A stretch of DNA of 64,000 nucleotides, taken from positions 1,364,001 through 1,428,000 of the forward strand of contig NZ_CP058557.1 in NCBI RefSeq assembly GCF_018141165.1, written 5' to 3'. This document shows, piece after piece, positions 54,181 through 63,977 of this stretch. The notes below the pieces were generated by a model. That model had not been told where the DNA came from, ran no database searches, and saw only the letters and a list, made by a program, of their open reading frames with translations. The position numbers and the translations under genes are program-made. This DNA is from Alkaliphilus sp. B6464 (GTDB lineage: Bacteria; Bacillota; Clostridia; Peptostreptococcales; Natronincolaceae). Positions within the stretch are counted from its first letter, which is position 1, and each line of letters opens with the position of its first letter.

Positions 54181-56040
54181 ATGAGTGGTCATGATTTAGA
54201 TACGGTTGTAGAAATTCCTGAAGGTAGCAAGAAAATAGTATTAGTAGGGAATCCGAACGTAGGAAAATCAGTTTTTTTCAATGCTTTAACAGGCGTATAT
54301 GTGGATGTATCTAACTTTCCAGGAACTACAGTTGATATTAGCCATGGAAAGTATAAAGATGATTTTGTAATGGATACTCCTGGTGTATATGGAGTATCAT
54401 CATTTAACGATGAAGAAAAAGTAGCTAGGGACGTTATACTCAATGGAGATATTATTTTAAATGTAGTAGATGCTGTACATTTAGAGAGGGATCTATTTTT
54501 AACTCAGCAAATAATAGATATGGGTAAGCCTGTAATTGTGGCACTTAATATGATGGATGATGTTAAAAGAAATGGAATGAATATTGATATTAAACAACTT
54601 TCAAAAGAGCTAGGTGTTAAGGTAATAGCTACCACAGCCATAAAGGGAGAAGGAATTGAAGATGTAAAAGATGCCATCTGCTGTGCTACATCAGGAAATC
54701 AACTAGATATAGTAAAAAAATATATGCCTGCTGTAGAAGATCAAGTTGAAGTAGCTTCGGAGGCTCTATTAGTACTAGAAGAAGATGAAAATGTTATTTC
54801 TCGTAATAATGTTACATTTAATGATAAACTCCGAGAAACAATCTATATGGAAAGAAGACGAAGAGTAGATGCAATAATTAATAAGGTAGTTTCTGAAAAT
54901 ACTCAAGGAGCATCTTTTAAAACTAAGCTTGGAAGATGGATGGTCCAACCTTTAACAGGTATTCCTATTTTAGCTTTTACATTATTTATTATGTACCAAC
55001 TTATAGGAGTATTTGTAGCACAAACAGTTGTAGGAGTTACAGAAGAAGTTATAATGGGCACTTATTATAATAATTTTATTATGAATTTATTCTCTGGATT
55101 AATTGTAGAAGAGAGTTTTATAGGTAAGTTATTAATTGGAGAATTTGGATTATTTACTATGACTCCAATCTATTTATTGGGACTGTTATTACCTTTAGTA
55201 GTTGGTTTTTATCTTATACTTTCAGCTCTGGAGGACTCGGGATATTTGCCAAGAATAGCTACCTTAGTAGACCGTATGCTTATGAGTTTAGGTCTAAATG
55301 GTAGGGCAGTTATACCAATGATACTTGGGTTTGGGTGTGTTACTATGGCCACTATTACGACCCGACTATTAGGATCAAAAAGAGAGCGTTTTATTGCAAC
55401 TATGCTATTAGGATTAGCAATACCTTGTTCTGCCCAGATTGGAGTTATTGCAGGATTAGTTGCTCCATTAGGATTTAAATATACTATGATATATGTTATT
55501 ACTATATTTGCTGTATTTGTAATTATAGGAACATTACTAAATAAAGTAATGCCTGGAAAGTCAACTGACTTATTAATAGATTTACCACCACTACGATTAC
55601 CACAGTTATCTAATGTGCTTAAGAAAACTTACACTAAATCTATTATGTTTATGAAGGAAGCGGGACCATTGTTCGCACTAGGAGCAGTAATAATTACAGT
55701 TATGCAGTATACTGGTGCTTTAGATGGGGTAATAGGAGTTTTTGCACCAATAACACAAGGATTCTTAAGGCTAGATCCTCGAGTAGCTACAGCTTTTATT
55801 ATGGGTATAGTTAGAAGGGACTTTGGAGCAGCAGGACTAGACTCTTTAGTTAAGGCAGGTTTATTATCCCCTCCACAAATAATAGTATCTTTAGTTGCTA
55901 TTACTTTATTTGTTCCTTGTATCGCAGCTATCATGGTTATATTTAAGGAAAGAAGCTGGCAAGAATCAGTAGGTATTTGGATTGGTAGCTTTGTAATTTC
56001 TTTCTTAACAGCTGGAATATTAGCGCAAATTATTATATAA
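54181..56040 (+). CDS. feoB: FeoB ferrous iron transporter
   Basis: A 619-residue GTPase-permease for Fe(II) uptake. G1 GNPNVGKSVFFNALTG, G2 Thr in FPGTTVDI, G3 DTPGVYGV and G4 NMMDDVKR are clear; the permease half has the gate motifs GFGCVTMATITTRLLGSKRE and IPCSAQIGV and later GIVRRDFGAAGL. It is a little shorter than E. coli FeoB (773) as in many Firmicutes. It forms an operon with feoA and a tiny Cys-rich protein gene. Confidence 0.96.
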   Translation: MSGHDLDTVVEIPEGSKKIVLVGNPNVGKSVFFNALTGVYVDVSNFPGTTVDISHGKYKDDFVMDTPGVYGVSSFNDEEKVARDVILNGDIILNVVDAVHLERDLFLTQQIIDMGKPVIVALNMMDDVKRNGMNIDIKQLSKELGVKVIATTAIKGEGIEDVKDAICCATSGNQLDIVKKYMPAVEDQVEVASEALLVLEEDENVISRNNVTFNDKLRETIYMERRRRVDAIINKVVSENTQGASFKTKLGRWMVQPLTGIPILAFTLFIMYQLIGVFVAQTVVGVTEEVIMGTYYNNFIMNLFSGLIVEESFIGKLLIGEFGLFTMTPIYLLGLLLPLVVGFYLILSALEDSGYLPRIATLVDRMLMSLGLNGRAVIPMILGFGCVTMATITTRLLGSKRERFIATMLLGLAIPCSAQIGVIAGLVAPLGFKYTMIYVITIFAVFVIIGTLLNKVMPGKSTDLLIDLPPLRLPQLSNVLKKTYTKSIMFMKEAGPLFALGAVIITVMQYTGALDGVIGVFAPITQGFLRLDPRVATAFIMGIVRRDFGAAGLDSLVKAGLLSPPQIIVSLVAITLFVPCIAAIMVIFKERSWQESVGIWIGSFVISFLTAGILAQIII

Positions 56041-56062
56041 GTGTAAAAGAGAGGGTGAAGTA

Positions 56063-56209
56063 ATGATGGTTACTTGTCCTAAATGTAAGTTAGAAATAAA
56101 AGATGGTGAAGAAGGACGTTGTCCTAGATGTTATACTATTTTAAAAGTGTATAAAAAATGTGAGGATTGTAAAGGATGCACCTTATTTAGAGCATGTAAA
56201 AAAGATTAA
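56063..56209 (+). CDS. Tiny Cys-rich protein downstream of feoB
   Basis: A 48-residue peptide with zinc-ribbon-like cysteines: TCPKCKLE, RCPRCYTI and KKCEDCKGCTLFRACKKD (nine Cys). GAGAGGGTGAAGTA precedes ATG-ATG (56063 or 56066). Small Cys-rich proteins following feoB are common (FeoC-like or FeoB-associated), probably binding iron, an Fe-S cluster or zinc; which one cannot be told. It is the last gene of the feo operon, ahead of a terminator. Confidence 0.8.
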   Translation: MMVTCPKCKLEIKDGEEGRCPRCYTILKVYKKCEDCKGCTLFRACKKD

Positions 56210-56222
56210 TGTAGCCCCAAGC

Positions 56223-56268
56223 TAATCCCCTTTGGACCAAATAAGTGTAACCGAAGGGGGTTATTTTA
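56223..56268 (+). terminator. Terminator of the feo operon
   Basis: TAATCCCCTTTGG pairs with CCGAAGGGGGTTA then TTTT. Confidence 0.85.
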
Positions 56269-56359
56269 AAATTAAGTTAAATATAAGTGGAATTTATAGG
56301 CCATATACTGTAGAATCATATTAAAGAAAAGTTTAAACATACAGATAAGGGTGAGAAGA

Positions 56360-57565
56360 ATGAAAATTAAGCTAGATAAGCAATATTTAAAGTACTCTTT
56401 ATATGCTTTTTTAACAATAGCACTATCCATTGTTTTCTATTTATCCTTAGGAAATTTAGGTTATTTTTTACAATGGATATCTATTCAGACGAGTAGACTT
56501 AAGAAGGTTTTAAGTCCTGTTATAATGGCTATTTTCATAGCTTATTTATTAAATCCAGGTGTTAGGTGGTTCGAGACCCAGGTATATAATAAAATTGGTA
56601 GAATAAAATCTATTAGGAAGCTACCGAGAGTATTGAGTATTTTAACTATATACCTATTCTTATTCGGCCTAATTGCGATGGTAATAGTTTTTGTTGCTCC
56701 ACAGATTGGTAGTAACATAGCTGAAATTAGCCGAAGGGTTCCAGAATATATAAACTCTACAATTGATATTGTAGATGAGTGGTCCAACAAATGGTCTAAC
56801 GAGCTTAGTGCAGCTAATAATGTTTATAACATTACTGGGCACATTGAAAAGAATATTAATGAAATATTTACAAATGCAAGTAAATTGCTGGATTATATTT
56901 TCAACAATATTGTTATGGGAGTTATGAATATTACATCTGGAATATTCAATTTCATACTAGGTATAATTATTTCCTTCTATTTATTAGGCGATAAGGAATC
57001 TTTTAAGAGGGGGATAGAAAGAATATTACGTGCAATATTTCATGGAAAAACAGTAGATAGATTAAAAGATTTTGGAAGAGAAGCGGATACAATATTTGGG
57101 AAGTTTATAGTAGGAAAATTTATAGATTCTTTTATTATAGGTGCACTTTGCTTTGTGGGATTAACTATATTAAAAATACGATATGCTTTACTAATTAGTG
57201 TTATTATAGGAGTTACTAACATGATTCCTTATTTTGGACCATTTATCGGTGCGGTACCAGCAGTAATTATAACATTTTTTGATAGCCCTATAAACGCCTT
57301 ATGGGTTACAATATTTATATTTATACTTCAACAGTTTGACGGATTGATTTTAGGACCTAAAATCCTTGGAGAGAGTGTAGGGCTAAGTCCATTTTGGATT
57401 ATTTTTTCTATAGTTTTAGGTGGAGGACTTTATGGAGTAATCGGAATGTTCCTTGGAGTACCTGTAGTAGCTATTGTAATAACCTTTGCTAATAGATTAA
57501 TTGATTGGCAGTTAGAGAAAAAGAGTATAAAAATATATGAAGAAGATATACGACTAGATAAATAA
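56360..57565 (+). CDS. AI-2E family permease (PerM/YdiK type)
   Basis: A 401-residue membrane protein with about seven or eight membrane segments and the family motifs IAYLLNPGVRWFE, IISFYLLGDKESFKRGIERI, IIGVTNMIPYFGPFIGAVPA and LILGPKILGESVGLSPFW. Members move small molecules or ions (AI-2, Na+, others); substrate not known here. ATG 56360 is behind AAGGGTGAGAAGA; the GTG at 56351 lies within that site. Followed by a terminator. Confidence 0.88.
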   Translation: MKIKLDKQYLKYSLYAFLTIALSIVFYLSLGNLGYFLQWISIQTSRLKKVLSPVIMAIFIAYLLNPGVRWFETQVYNKIGRIKSIRKLPRVLSILTIYLFLFGLIAMVIVFVAPQIGSNIAEISRRVPEYINSTIDIVDEWSNKWSNELSAANNVYNITGHIEKNINEIFTNASKLLDYIFNNIVMGVMNITSGIFNFILGIIISFYLLGDKESFKRGIERILRAIFHGKTVDRLKDFGREADTIFGKFIVGKFIDSFIIGALCFVGLTILKIRYALLISVIIGVTNMIPYFGPFIGAVPAVIITFFDSPINALWVTIFIFILQQFDGLILGPKILGESVGLSPFWIIFSIVLGGGLYGVIGMFLGVPVVAIVITFANRLIDWQLEKKSIKIYEEDIRLDK

Positions 57566-57663
57566 AAGCAACATTTTAAATGTTAATTGTAGATAAAAGG
57601 AACAGTTTCCCATAGATATGTACAAGAAATGTACATGTATAATTCACATAATATAAATGATAA

Positions 57664-57710
57664 AGCAGCTGTATAATTCAATGTAAAAGAAATATACAGC
57701 TGCTATTTTC
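57664..57710 (+). terminator. Terminator-like hairpin
   Basis: AGCAGCTGTATA pairs with TATACAGCTGCT across a 17-base loop, followed by ATTTTC. The rest of the gap (57711-57928) shows no gene; it likely holds the promoter of the fabG-like gene. Confidence 0.7.
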
Positions 57711-57928
57711 ATATATTATATAGAGTAAGGTTTGTAGGTGATTATATTCACTGCTATAGTCAGCAAAGGTAAAAGTTTTCTTGAGTAAAAGCAGTTAAGG
57801 TGCTTATTTTTACATACAATAAGGTGGTCAATTGTAGGGGATAAAAAATGGCATGGAATTTGCAATGCTTATTGATGATAGAAAATTCAAATAAATTATA
57901 TATTAATAATATAAAGGGAGGGGTTTAA

Positions 57929-58669
57929 ATGAGATTAGATGGAAAAGTTGCAGTAGTAACAGGTTCAACTTCAGGTATTGGTAAGGCAACTGTATTAAGG
58001 TTTGCAGAAGAAGGAGCAAAAGTAGTTGTTTGGGGTATTTCAAATGAAGAAGTTAATCCGATGGTGACTGAGCTTAAAGATAAAGGCGCAGATGTTTTAG
58101 GTGTGGTAGCAAACGTAGTTAATAGCGAAGAAGTTAATAAAACTATGAATGATATTAAAAATCACTTTGGCAAAATCGATATTATTGTTAATAATGCAGG
58201 CATTACAGCAGATGCACAAATATTAAAAATGACTGAGGATCAATTTGATAAGGTAATAGCTGTTAATCTAAAAGGAGTATATAATACAGGGCAGGCGGCA
58301 GCCAAAATAATGGCTGAGCAAGGCTTTGGTGTTATCCTAAGTACATCCTCGGTAGTAGGTTTATATGGAAACTTTGGTCAAACAAACTATGCGGCAACAA
58401 AATTTGCTGTCATTGGTATGACAAAAACATGGGCAAAGGAGCTAGGTAGAAAAGGTATTAGAGCTAATGCAGTAGCACCAGGATTTATTGCTACAGAAAT
58501 GACTGCTAAAATGCCTGAAAAGGTTTTAGATATGATGAAGGATAAATCTCCACTAAAAACATTGGGGGATCCATCTGATGTTGCCAATGCTTTCTTGTTT
58601 TTAGCCTCCGACGAAGCCAAGTTTATAAGTGGTGAAGTACTATCTGTAGATGGAGCTGTTACATTATAG
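57929..58669 (+). CDS. FabG/PhaB-like 3-oxoacyl reductase (SDR family)
   Basis: A 246-residue short-chain dehydrogenase: TGSTSGIGKA (cofactor), NNAGIT, catalytic Ser in LSTSSVVGLYG, Tyr-Lys in NYAATKFAVIG and NAVAPGFIATEM. It is followed 36 bp later by an acetyl-CoA acetyltransferase, so acetoacetyl-CoA reduction to 3-hydroxybutyryl-CoA is more likely than a pure fatty-acid role; no other fab gene is near. AAAGGGAGGGGTTTAA precedes the ATG. Confidence 0.88.
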   Translation: MRLDGKVAVVTGSTSGIGKATVLRFAEEGAKVVVWGISNEEVNPMVTELKDKGADVLGVVANVVNSEEVNKTMNDIKNHFGKIDIIVNNAGITADAQILKMTEDQFDKVIAVNLKGVYNTGQAAAKIMAEQGFGVILSTSSVVGLYGNFGQTNYAATKFAVIGMTKTWAKELGRKGIRANAVAPGFIATEMTAKMPEKVLDMMKDKSPLKTLGDPSDVANAFLFLASDEAKFISGEVLSVDGAVTL

Positions 58670-58705
58670 ATTTATATATTAAATGATAATAAAGAGGTGT
58701 AATAC

Positions 58706-59884
58706 ATGAGAGAAATTGTAATAGTGAGTGCTGCTAGGACACCAATAGGAAACTTTGGTGGGGCACTTAAAGATATAAGTGCGGCAGATTTAGGTGCAAC
58801 AGCTATTAAGGGTGCATTAGATAGAGCAGGAATTACAGGAGATATGGTAGATGAAGTTCTTATTGGATGTGTTTTACAAGGAGGAGTTGGACAAAATGTA
58901 GCAAGGCAGGCAGCCACTAAAGCAGGTATACCTTATGAAGTATCTTCTATGGCTATTAATAAGATATGTGGATCAGGACTTAGGGCAGTTTCTCTAGGCG
59001 CTCAAACGATTATTGCTGGTGATAATGACATTGTAGTAGTAGGTGGAACAGAGAGTATGTCTCAGGCTCCATATGTTTTAAAGGATATGAGATGGGGATC
59101 TAGAATGGGAGATACAAAGGTAGTAGATACTTTAATTAACGATGCATTAACCTGTGCCTTTAATGATTACCACATGGGTATAACTGCAGAAAACCTTGCA
59201 GAAAAATACAATATTTCTAGAGAAGAGCAAGATAAATTTGCAGTCGAAAGTCAAAACAAAGCTGAAAAAGCACAGAAAACTGGATTATTTGATGCAGAAA
59301 TAGTACCTGTTATTGTAAAGACCCGAAAAGGAGATATCCTTGTAGATAAGGACGAGTATATAAAATATGGAACAACTATGGAATCTGTAGAAAAATTAAG
59401 ACCAGCATTTAAAAAGGATGGTACAGTAACAGCTGCAAATGCTTCTGGAATTAATGATGGAGCTGCTGCATTGGTACTTATGAGTAAAGAAAAGGCTGAT
59501 GAGCTAGGAATTAAACCATTAGCTAAATTAGTAGCCTATGCTTCAGGCGGAGTAGAGCCTGCTATTATGGGCTATGGACCTGTAGCTTCTACGGAAAAAG
59601 CATTAAAAAAATCAGGCTGGAAGGTTGAAGATTTAGATATTATTGAGGCCAACGAAGCGTTTGCTGCTCAAGCTCTATCTGTAGCTAAGGGACTAAACTT
59701 CAATGATGAGATAGTTAATGTTAAAGGTGGGGCAATAGCTTTAGGTCATCCGGTAGGAGCAAGTGGAGCAAGAATTTTAACTACTCTGCTTTATGCAATG
59801 GAAGAAAGAGATGCTAAAAAAGGATTAGCAACACTTTGTATCGGTGGAGGTATGGGTACATCTGTGTTAGTAGAAAGAATATAG
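58706..59884 (+). CDS. Acetyl-CoA acetyltransferase (thiolase)
   Basis: A 392-residue biosynthetic/degradative thiolase. Active-site Cys is in [16 protein letters not shown] (about Cys88), His in [14 protein letters not shown] and the second Cys in [12 protein letters not shown]. It condenses two acetyl-CoA or cleaves acetoacetyl-CoA. With the preceding reductase it could feed butyrate or 3-hydroxybutyrate pathways from the acetyl-CoA made by PFOR. AAAGAGGTGTAATAC precedes the ATG. Confidence 0.94.
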   Translation: MREIVIVSAARTPIGNFGGALKDISAADLGATAIKGALDRAGITGDMVDEVLIGCVLQGGVGQNVARQAATKAGIPYEVSSMAINKICGSGLRAVSLGAQTIIAGDNDIVVVGGTESMSQAPYVLKDMRWGSRMGDTKVVDTLINDALTCAFNDYHMGITAENLAEKYNISREEQDKFAVESQNKAEKAQKTGLFDAEIVPVIVKTRKGDILVDKDEYIKYGTTMESVEKLRPAFKKDGTVTAANASGINDGAAALVLMSKEKADELGIKPLAKLVAYASGGVEPAIMGYGPVASTEKALKKSGWKVEDLDIIEANEAFAAQALSVAKGLNFNDEIVNVKGGAIALGHPVGASGARILTTLLYAMEERDAKKGLATLCIGGGMGTSVLVERI

Positions 59885-59891
59885 TATTGAC

Positions 59892-59930
59892 AAAATGCCA
59901 CATGGAGTTAATTCTCCTTGTGGCATTTTT
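59892..59930. terminator. Bidirectional terminator
   Basis: AAAATGCCACATGGAG pairs with CTCCTTGTGGCATTTTT (G-U allowed) between converging thiolase and DMT permease genes. Confidence 0.88.
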
Positions 59931-59974
59931 AATGAAAGCTTTGTTATTTTGGCAAATTCTATATAAGCTAATAT

Positions 59975-60832
59975 TTATTGAACATCTAGGACATGCTTCC
60001 TAGCCCTATAGTTTAAATAAGCTCCTGTTAAAATACAAAGTACACCTAATGTACTTAATAGATTAGGTATCTCTCCCCATAAGATAATTCCTATAAATAT
60101 AGAAAATATAGTATTGCCATATGAATAAATAGATAAATCCCCTGCCTCTGCATAACGATAAGCATGGGTCATTAGATATTGAGCAAATGTTGAGAATACG
60201 CCCACAGTCAGTAAAGATATAAAGGATACTGTATCTGGCATAACAAAATCACCTAATACCATAAAGGGTATAGTTATAATAGTCGATATTCCTGTAAAGT
60301 AAAATACAATCATATGAGGTGTATCAGTTAGTCTTAAATGACGTATCATTGTGTATGCGGAAGCCGCAAATATTGAGGATAGTATTCCTACTACTGCTGG
60401 TAAAATAGTATAGTTAAATTGAGGTTGAGCTATAAAAACCACGCCTATTAATGCTAATATGATAGCAGGAATTTGAAGCTTCTTAATTTTTTCGCCTAAA
60501 AACATGGCAGCTAGAATAATTATAAAGAATGGGTTTAATTGGTTTAATACTACTGCATCAGCTAAGGGAAGATTATCTATTGCATAAAAATAAAAAACGA
60601 CTCCTAAAAAACCTAAAATAGCACGATAGGATAAATACTTAGTATTATTTCCTCTAAAACTTTCCCCCGATTTAAAAATCATATATCCAGATACTACAAA
60701 ACCGACTATATTTCTGAAAAACACCTTTTCCATTGTAGGTATATTGCCAGAAAACTTAACTGCCCCTGCCATTAAGGCGAAGAATAAAGATGATGCTAAC
60801 ATATATAAAATGCCTTTATTTCGATCCGCCAC
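59975..60832 (-). CDS. EamA/DMT-family permease
   Basis: A 285-residue, ten-helix membrane protein with the two EamA repeats (MLASSLFFALMAGAVKFSGN ... DAVVLNQLNPFFIIILAAMF; second half ILSSIFAASAYTMIRHLRLT). Members export amino acids or other metabolites; substrate unknown. Reading on the minus strand, GGGGGTAATAGGGTGG precedes its start. The 360 bp up to the next gene contain a 13-bp tandem repeat and divergent promoters only. Confidence 0.9.
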   Translation of the reverse strand: MADRNKGILYMLASSLFFALMAGAVKFSGNIPTMEKVFFRNIVGFVVSGYMIFKSGESFRGNNTKYLSYRAILGFLGVVFYFYAIDNLPLADAVVLNQLNPFFIIILAAMFLGEKIKKLQIPAIILALIGVVFIAQPQFNYTILPAVVGILSSIFAASAYTMIRHLRLTDTPHMIVFYFTGISTIITIPFMVLGDFVMPDTVSFISLLTVGVFSTFAQYLMTHAYRYAEAGDLSIYSYGNTIFSIFIGIILWGEIPNLLSTLGVLCILTGAYLNYRARKHVLDVQ

Positions 60833-60873
60833 CCTATTACCCCCTTACAAAATTTTTGAAAAATCTTCTGTGT

Positions 60874-60905
60874 ATTATACTATGATATTATACTATGATA
60901 TTATA
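60874..60905. repeat. Short tandem repeat, 13-bp unit
   Basis: ATTATACTATGAT occurs twice in tandem (60874-60886, 60887-60899) plus ATTATA. It lies upstream of the DMT permease gene and includes TATACT/TATGAT words that could be promoter -10 elements. Confidence 0.8.
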
Positions 60906-61194
60906 GTTGGGATGGTACTGTAAAAAATGAGGAATGATATATCTAGTATCTATAGAGCTTGATATATTTTAACAATTATTCATTATATATTATTATATGG
61001 AAATTTTAAGAGAAATTTAATATTTGATTAAGACCGCTTTAACATTATGCTGATATAATTAAAATAAATCCAGTAGGAATGTTATTAAGTTGAAGAATTA
61101 ATTTTAATATATATATAAATATATAGATGAGAAATGGATAGTAAATACATTAATTGGGTAATGTTGTAATATATATAATGGGGGATGAAAGAGT

Positions 61195-62358
61195 ATGTTA
61201 ACAAACAAATATAAAATAATGATTATGACAGCTTCTGTAGGTTGTGGACATGACCAGGCAGCTAAGGTTATAAAAAAACATCTATTAGATAAACACGACA
61301 ATTTAGATATAGAGATTATTGATTTTATTGATATTTTTCCGTCTACAATTGGAAGTCTTATTAAGGCAACCTATTTAAAGATGATAGATATGGTTCCTAG
61401 CTGGTATAATCTTTTATACCAAGGAACTATGAGGCTTAATCAACAAAGCAAGGTAAGCAGTATATTTGCACATAAATATAAAAAGAAAGTCGCGACACTA
61501 ATTGAAGCTTCAAACCCAGATATGATTTTATTTACTAATCCTTTTCCATCAACTCTAGTATCGCATTTAAAAAGGAAAAATAAAATTAACACATATACTG
61601 CGAGTATAATTACTGACTATACTGCTCATAGCGTGTGGCTTGATTCCACTATTGACAGCTACTTTGTTGGCAGCAATATTTTAAAACAGGAGATGATAGA
61701 TAGAGGTATAGAAGGTTCAAAGATACGTGTAACGGGAATACCTATTGAAGGTAAATTTAATACACCAGTTAATAGGGAAGAAAAAATGATAGAGTTAGGT
61801 TTAGAATTAGATATACCTACTGTATTAATTATGGGTGGTGGTCTAGGATTAGGATCAATAGAAGAGGTTCTAAAAACTACAGATAAAATTAATAAACCCT
61901 TACAGCTAATAGTAGTTGCAGGTAAAAATCAATATTTAAAGGAAGAACTAGAAAATAGGGTCTATAATCTAAAACATAATGTGAAGATACTAGGATTTTG
62001 TGATAATGTTCATGAGTTGATGGAATGTTCGCATCTTTTAGTTTCGAAGGCTGGGGGGCTAACAATGACAGAAGCAGTTACTAAAGAGCTACCAGTATTA
62101 GTTTTTGATCCTATACCAGGTCAAGAAGTAAAAAATGCTCAATACTTTTCAGATATAGGGGCAGCAATGTATCTAAAAGACTTAAATGAGCTAAGAGATG
62201 CCATTGAAGAACTATTATATGAAAGCCCACAAAAGAGAGAAAAGATGGTAAAATGTTGTTCTGTAATTCGTAAACCACATGCTGCAGAAGATGTTTCGAA
62301 ATTTATATTTAAAAAAATAGACAATAGAGCTTCTAAAAAAACTCCTATGATTAAGTAG
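61195..62358 (+). CDS. MGDG-synthase/UgtP-type glycolipid glycosyltransferase
   Basis: A 387-residue GT28-type enzyme. N-terminal MGDG_synth segment ASVGCGHDQAAKVIKKHL and TDYTAHSVWLDSTIDSYFVG; C-terminal sugar-nucleotide site VSKAGGLTMTEAVTKELPVL and FDPIPGQEVKNAQYF. It would add glucose or galactose to diacylglycerol to make glycolipids and lipoteichoic-acid anchors. ATG 61195 follows ATGGGGGATGAAAGAGT. Its last codons overlap the terminator stem. Confidence 0.9.
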   Translation: MLTNKYKIMIMTASVGCGHDQAAKVIKKHLLDKHDNLDIEIIDFIDIFPSTIGSLIKATYLKMIDMVPSWYNLLYQGTMRLNQQSKVSSIFAHKYKKKVATLIEASNPDMILFTNPFPSTLVSHLKRKNKINTYTASIITDYTAHSVWLDSTIDSYFVGSNILKQEMIDRGIEGSKIRVTGIPIEGKFNTPVNREEKMIELGLELDIPTVLIMGGGLGLGSIEEVLKTTDKINKPLQLIVVAGKNQYLKEELENRVYNLKHNVKILGFCDNVHELMECSHLLVSKAGGLTMTEAVTKELPVLVFDPIPGQEVKNAQYFSDIGAAMYLKDLNELRDAIEELLYESPQKREKMVKCCSVIRKPHAAEDVSKFIFKKIDNRASKKTPMIK

Positions 62359-62368
62359 GAGTTTTTTT
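62335..62368 (+). terminator. Terminator overlapping the glycosyltransferase 3' end
   Basis: AAAAAACTCCTA pairs with TAGGAGTTTTTT; the stop codon TAG is within the right arm. Confidence 0.88.
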
Positions 62369-62371
62369 GTG

Positions 62372-62397
62372 GTGCGCCCAGCATAGGTGATAACTTG
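62372..62397 (+). repeat. 26-bp repeat after a terminator, group II intron 5'-end-like (copy 2)
   Basis: GTGCGCCCAGCATAGGTGAT followed by AACTTG; 24 of 26 bases equal the copy at 17840. It too sits just behind a terminator T-run. No intron body follows. Confidence 0.5.
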
Positions 62398-62417
62398 CTG
62401 TCCTTTTGTATTTTTTC

Positions 62418-63647
62418 TTAATTATTAATGGTTGAAGTAATCGTGGAAATTAGTTTTTTAGGATTAACTATTTTCATGTTTTTACCTTCATATTTATTAT
62501 CTTGTTTTATCTCATCGAGTGTGTCTCCAGTTGATAAAGCTAAATCCCAAAATATATCTGGAGTTATGTCCGGATTTACTTCACATGCCAACGCATATAG
62601 TCCACTAATGTATGGTATAACCATACTCCACGCACCTTTACTATACATTACATACTCATCTTTTCCAGTTGGACTGGCTAGCCATCTTGCATCCATAGGC
62701 ACCATTAATATATCCTCTGCTGCCTCATATGGTTCAAGATAATAGTCTGCACTATATGATTCTATATACTTTGGATCAGACATTGGATTCCTGTTAAGTC
62801 CAGCAAAGTGAAGATTATCAGTGTCAAAAAGTCGTGCTGTCACGATAAATATGTTCTCTTGTCTTGCTTTTTCAATAGCATTGTAAATTGCTTCTGCATT
62901 TTTGCTGTTTGGATCCCAACCAGATGATATTGATACTACTTTGATTTTATTGTCTTCTGGTAAATCTTTATTTATTTCAATCATTCTTTCTATAGCGTTT
63001 GCTAGATGTATATATCCATTTTCATACTCTGTATCCTCGTCTAAATATGCAATATAGTATATGTTGGCATCAGGAGCTACCCCTACATCTCTTCCACATA
63101 GTATTGATGTTATAGGCGTTCCATGATAGTGAGCTGGTCCATCCATATCGAATATCTCTTCATATACTTTTATATTATCTTTAAATTCTTTATGGTCTAC
63201 TAATAAGCGCCCATCAATTATCCCTACATTTACACCTTTTCCAGTAATCTTTTCTTTGTGCAGATAATCGATATCTAGTCCTGGTTGCTTACCATACTTT
63301 ATAATGGTTTCTATATTAAATCCGTCAGGAAGCTTTTTCGGCCATTTTGTTTGACTATCAAATATAAAACGTTCAAAATTTACTTGTGTTAAATCTAAGT
63401 CAGATATATCGTATCCCCTTAACTCATACTGGCCCCTATTTTCATCAAAAACTTCCTTAATATCTAATAGTTTTCCCCTATTATAATTTATAGGTTCTGG
63501 ATATACTTCTATTTTCTGTTCAAAGTTCTGTTTCTCTCCTGAATCAAATTTTTCAGTTATAGACTGAGCTGCTTGGCTTGTACACCCTACAAAAACTGTG
63601 CTAATTAGTACAATAATTAATACTATACTTAATAATTTGTTTCTCAC
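62418..63647 (-). CDS. Subtilase-like (S8) lipoprotein with altered Ser motif
   Basis: A 409-residue lipoprotein (lipobox VFVGC, Cys22), so exposed on the outer face. The S8 catalytic Asp is in NVGIIDGRLLVDH, His in AHYHGTPITSILCG and Ser in KGAWSMVIPYISGLYAL; the usual GTSMAxP box is changed to AWSMVIP. Asn of the oxyanion hole is not obvious (SISSGWDPNS). It may be a weak protease or a binding protein. GTG 63647 is behind GGGGGTATTAAA; an in-frame start further up has no better site. No partner gene is visible. Confidence 0.82.
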   Translation of the reverse strand: MRNKLLSIVLIIVLISTVFVGCTSQAAQSITEKFDSGEKQNFEQKIEVYPEPINYNRGKLLDIKEVFDENRGQYELRGYDISDLDLTQVNFERFIFDSQTKWPKKLPDGFNIETIIKYGKQPGLDIDYLHKEKITGKGVNVGIIDGRLLVDHKEFKDNIKVYEEIFDMDGPAHYHGTPITSILCGRDVGVAPDANIYYIAYLDEDTEYENGYIHLANAIERMIEINKDLPEDNKIKVVSISSGWDPNSKNAEAIYNAIEKARQENIFIVTARLFDTDNLHFAGLNRNPMSDPKYIESYSADYYLEPYEAAEDILMVPMDARWLASPTGKDEYVMYSKGAWSMVIPYISGLYALACEVNPDITPDIFWDLALSTGDTLDEIKQDNKYEGKNMKIVNPKKLISTITSTINN

Positions 63648-63977
63648 TTTAATACCCCCTTCGTTTACCACTCTAGTACCCCCTTTAAGATTTGTAAGAG
63701 CAAAACATTTACCTAATTATACCAATAAAGAACCAAGAAGTCTACGCTCTTTGTTGCTTTAATTGATTTAACCCTGAAACTACCAACTTATCTACTTGTG
63801 TCTCTACATTTAATGGGATACCAATATGTATAATTATATTTATTTTTTCAATACATAATGATTGTTTAATAGATAGAATCTATTTTTAATTCCTTATTCC
63901 CTATGCTATATTGAAATTATTCAGATATTGTATAAATATTTAACGATTTTATTTAATTTAAAGGGAGGGATTACCAA

